Of a stretch of DNA of 6,963 bases, positions 5,664 to 6,963 are shown in pieces. The notes below the pieces were generated by a model, which worked only from the letters and a program-made list of their open reading frames with translations, was not told where the DNA came from and made no database searches. Positions within the stretch are counted from its first letter, which is position 1, and each line of letters opens with the position of its first letter. This stretch comes from Litorivicinus sp. (GTDB lineage Bacteria > Pseudomonadota > Gammaproteobacteria > Pseudomonadales > Litorivicinaceae): positions 1 to 6,963 of the forward strand of contig JAGYIK010000060.1 of assembly GCA_018402605.1 (NCBI GenBank), written 5' to 3'. A program made the translations under genes and the position numbers.

Positions 5664-5683
5664 AATCTGAAGTACTTCAGATT
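5664..5683. repeat. Perfect 20-base palindrome upstream of the YaiI-like gene
   Basis: The two 10-base arms AATCTGAAGT and ACTTCAGATT meet with no spacer. Four T residues overlap and follow the right arm on the plus strand, too few for a strong terminator, and no gene on that strand lies upstream to need one. Its place about 60 bases before the YaiI-like start suits a dimeric repressor site. Confidence 0.5.
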
Positions 5684-5765
5684 TTCAGGACCCTCGCTGC
5701 TCAAGAAAAACAGTTTCTGTGGAACGCTCTGCACTGTGCGAAAAATAGAAAGGTTTCTGAGATGG

Positions 5766-5799
5766 AGCTGCGCCCTATGGCATTACTTAATGCGCAGCT
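5766..5799. repeat. Nested inverted repeats in the gap
   Basis: AGCTGCGC (5766-5773) and GCGCAGCT (5792-5799) are perfect 8-base arms 18 bases apart. Inside, GCATT (5780-5784) and AATGC (5789-5793) form a second short stem that shares two bases with the outer one, so the two are partly exclusive. No T run follows on either strand. Confidence 0.4.
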
Positions 5800-5928
5800 T
5801 GCTGCTGAAAGTCCTTTAATCGCGAGCCTTAGAGAATGCTGGTGGGCCCAGTGAATCGCCACACAAACTCTTGACCATTCGATTTTGGGCGGCCCTCGTT
5901 TTGCAGAGTTTGGTCTTCCATCTGTCCA

Positions 5929-6963
5929 TCAACGGCTGATTTGGTTACCTGCTCTGCTTTCCTCTTCAACCTCCGCCTCATCAAGCGGCACCAACCACTC
6001 GTGGGCCTTGACCAATTGTTGCAGGGCTCGGCGCTGAACACTGATGCGGCGCAGGCCAATTTCCATTGGCTCCACCCGGCAATGACCGATTGCACCGGCG
6101 ATGAGCAAAGACTGCTTCAATCGCTGATACGCCTCTTCAAACGTTTTCTGCGCTGTCGATGCTTGGATTGCGTGATTGCGTTTTTCCGCACTCAGAGACC
6201 CAGTCAGCATTTGCTCAGCCAATTGCGACACACTTTTGGCGTAATGCGAGTATTCATGAGCGAAACGAGCATCAGTAAAAAGATCCGCTGACAGGCTCAG
6301 TGCCTCATTGACATTATCGACCGCATTCTCCAGGTAGCGCCTGACGCGCAACAAGCGAGCCAACCGCCGGCCTGTCGGCTCGTCCATTGCATTACGATTC
6401 ATTTGATCAACAAAATCTTCACTGGCCTTCAGCAGCAACAACAGATCAAGGGCCCGTTGGGTATTGGTTTCAGAGACGGATTCTGCTGTCTGCTTATCAG
6501 CACGCTTTTGGGTTCGATAGCGCTCAGTTTTGATACGTTCAGTTGTCTTTTCTGCTGCGCTATCAAAGGTCACAATGACAGTCTGTAGCGCCATTTGCAG
6601 CATCCGTTCGAACTCAAACGCGAGTGCCTGCGCCGCCATTCTCGGCACAGGCAACGAGGTACGATCTAAGAACTCAGGTTTGGCAGCTTGATCGTCTTTG
6701 GTAACAAACCGTTGCTCGAGGAACCGCGTCATAACTGTCGCCAATGGCCACATCAGCAATACGCCAAGGGCATTGAAACCCGTGTTAAAAATAGCCAGAG
6801 TCATTGCCGCTGAATCACCCCAATCGAGGATTTCTCGAACACCTGCAATGGCCGGCAGCAGCCCGGGCAAAATCAGTAATGCGACGGTGGCGGTTAACAG
6901 GTTAAACAAAACATGGGCACTGGCTACCCGACGGGCATTGGGGGTGGCACCGATGCTTGCTAA
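5929..6963 (-). CDS. Na+/phosphate cotransporter family protein, C-terminal part
   Basis: Membrane protein of the Na/Pi-cotransporter II-related (NptA) family, importing phosphate with sodium. The frame is open to the right edge, so 344 residues are visible and the N-terminal membrane repeats, with the usual QSSSA-type motifs, lie outside. The visible part begins ASIGATPNARRVASAHVLFN, a family hallmark that follows the second repeat. Two membrane spans come next, roughly FNLLTATVALLILPGLLP and IFNTGFNALGVLLMWPLA. A long soluble tail of about 250 residues then resembles the PhoU-like helical domain many family members carry, here rich in Arg, Glu and Gln and probably cytoplasmic (for example KTERYRTQKRADKQ and SLSADLFTDARFAHEYSHYA). 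The tail may sense phosphate status, as PhoU does, which is inference. The TTG codon at 6909 is internal, not a start. The stop TGA overlaps an ATG on the same strand (TGATG). Confidence 0.85.
   Translation of the reverse strand, partial: LASIGATPNARRVASAHVLFNLLTATVALLILPGLLPAIAGVREILDWGDSAAMTLAIFNTGFNALGVLLMWPLATVMTRFLEQRFVTKDDQAAKPEFLDRTSLPVPRMAAQALAFEFERMLQMALQTVIVTFDSAAEKTTERIKTERYRTQKRADKQTAESVSETNTQRALDLLLLLKASEDFVDQMNRNAMDEPTGRRLARLLRVRRYLENAVDNVNEALSLSADLFTDARFAHEYSHYAKSVSQLAEQMLTGSLSAEKRNHAIQASTAQKTFEEAYQRLKQSLLIAGAIGHCRVEPMEIGLRRISVQRRALQQLVKAHEWLVPLDEAEVEEESRAGNQISR

Larger units (their letters stand above)
5604..5928. other. 325-base gap with inverted repeats and no certain gene
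   Basis: This stretch lies between the YaiI-like gene and the end of the cotransporter gene, both on the minus strand. It holds a 20-base perfect palindrome (5664-5683) and a nested pair of inverted repeats (5766-5799). A plus-strand frame is open from 5606 to a TGA at 5852-5854, but its only ATG codons lie at 5762 and later (30 residues). A minus-strand 37-codon frame begins at an ATG that overlaps the cotransporter stop. None of these is supported well enough to be called a gene. Confidence 0.5.

Noticed and set aside
5829..6095. 88-codon minus-strand frame overlapping the end of the cotransporter gene
   Set aside because: Most of it overlaps the cotransporter tail in another frame, and its text shows no family features.

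Overview
The window looks like chromosomal DNA of a gammaproteobacterium of moderate GC content. The gene families, the suhB/trmJ divergence, the trmJ-cysE pair (which usually sits just ahead of the isc iron-sulfur cluster operon), a YfcG-type glutathione transferase and a Fur-type operator all point that way. I cannot name the genus. I see no mobile element, CRISPR array, tRNA or rRNA.

Left part (1-1940): an incomplete cysE and a complete trmJ run leftward and overlap by 8 bp. Divergent from trmJ is a decayed suhB. It keeps the SuhB N-terminus and the NGYR region, has lost the metal-binding residues of the inositol monophosphatase family, is shortened, and is cut by an in-frame TGA. Centre-left (2019-3660): a YfcG-like glutathione-dependent disulfide oxidoreductase is divergent from a DUF815-type AAA+ ATPase.

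Centre (3661-4700): this is the most original part. A near-perfect 27-bp palindrome with a strong Fur-box core overlaps the -10 of a predicted promoter. The promoter drives two overlapping small genes that I do not recognise (58 and 59 codons, the second with a consensus ribosome binding site). These are followed by an AhpD-like carboxymuconolactone decarboxylase family protein with a CxxC site. Together they look like an iron-repressed unit linked to thiol or peroxide chemistry. The second small gene may be a truncated form of a longer one, because its frame stays open well beyond its TAG. Two hairpins in a row, the second with a T run, end the unit.

Right part (4698-6963): all genes run leftward. 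They are a DUF465/YdcH-like coiled-coil protein, a YaiI/UPF0178 family protein, a 325-bp stretch rich in inverted repeats with no certain gene, and the C-terminal part of a Na+/phosphate cotransporter family protein whose start lies beyond the right edge.

Two neighbouring loci (suhB and the second Fur-linked gene) each read through a single stop into sequence that still looks coding. This suggests ongoing gene decay or base errors in the assembly, and raw reads would separate the two.
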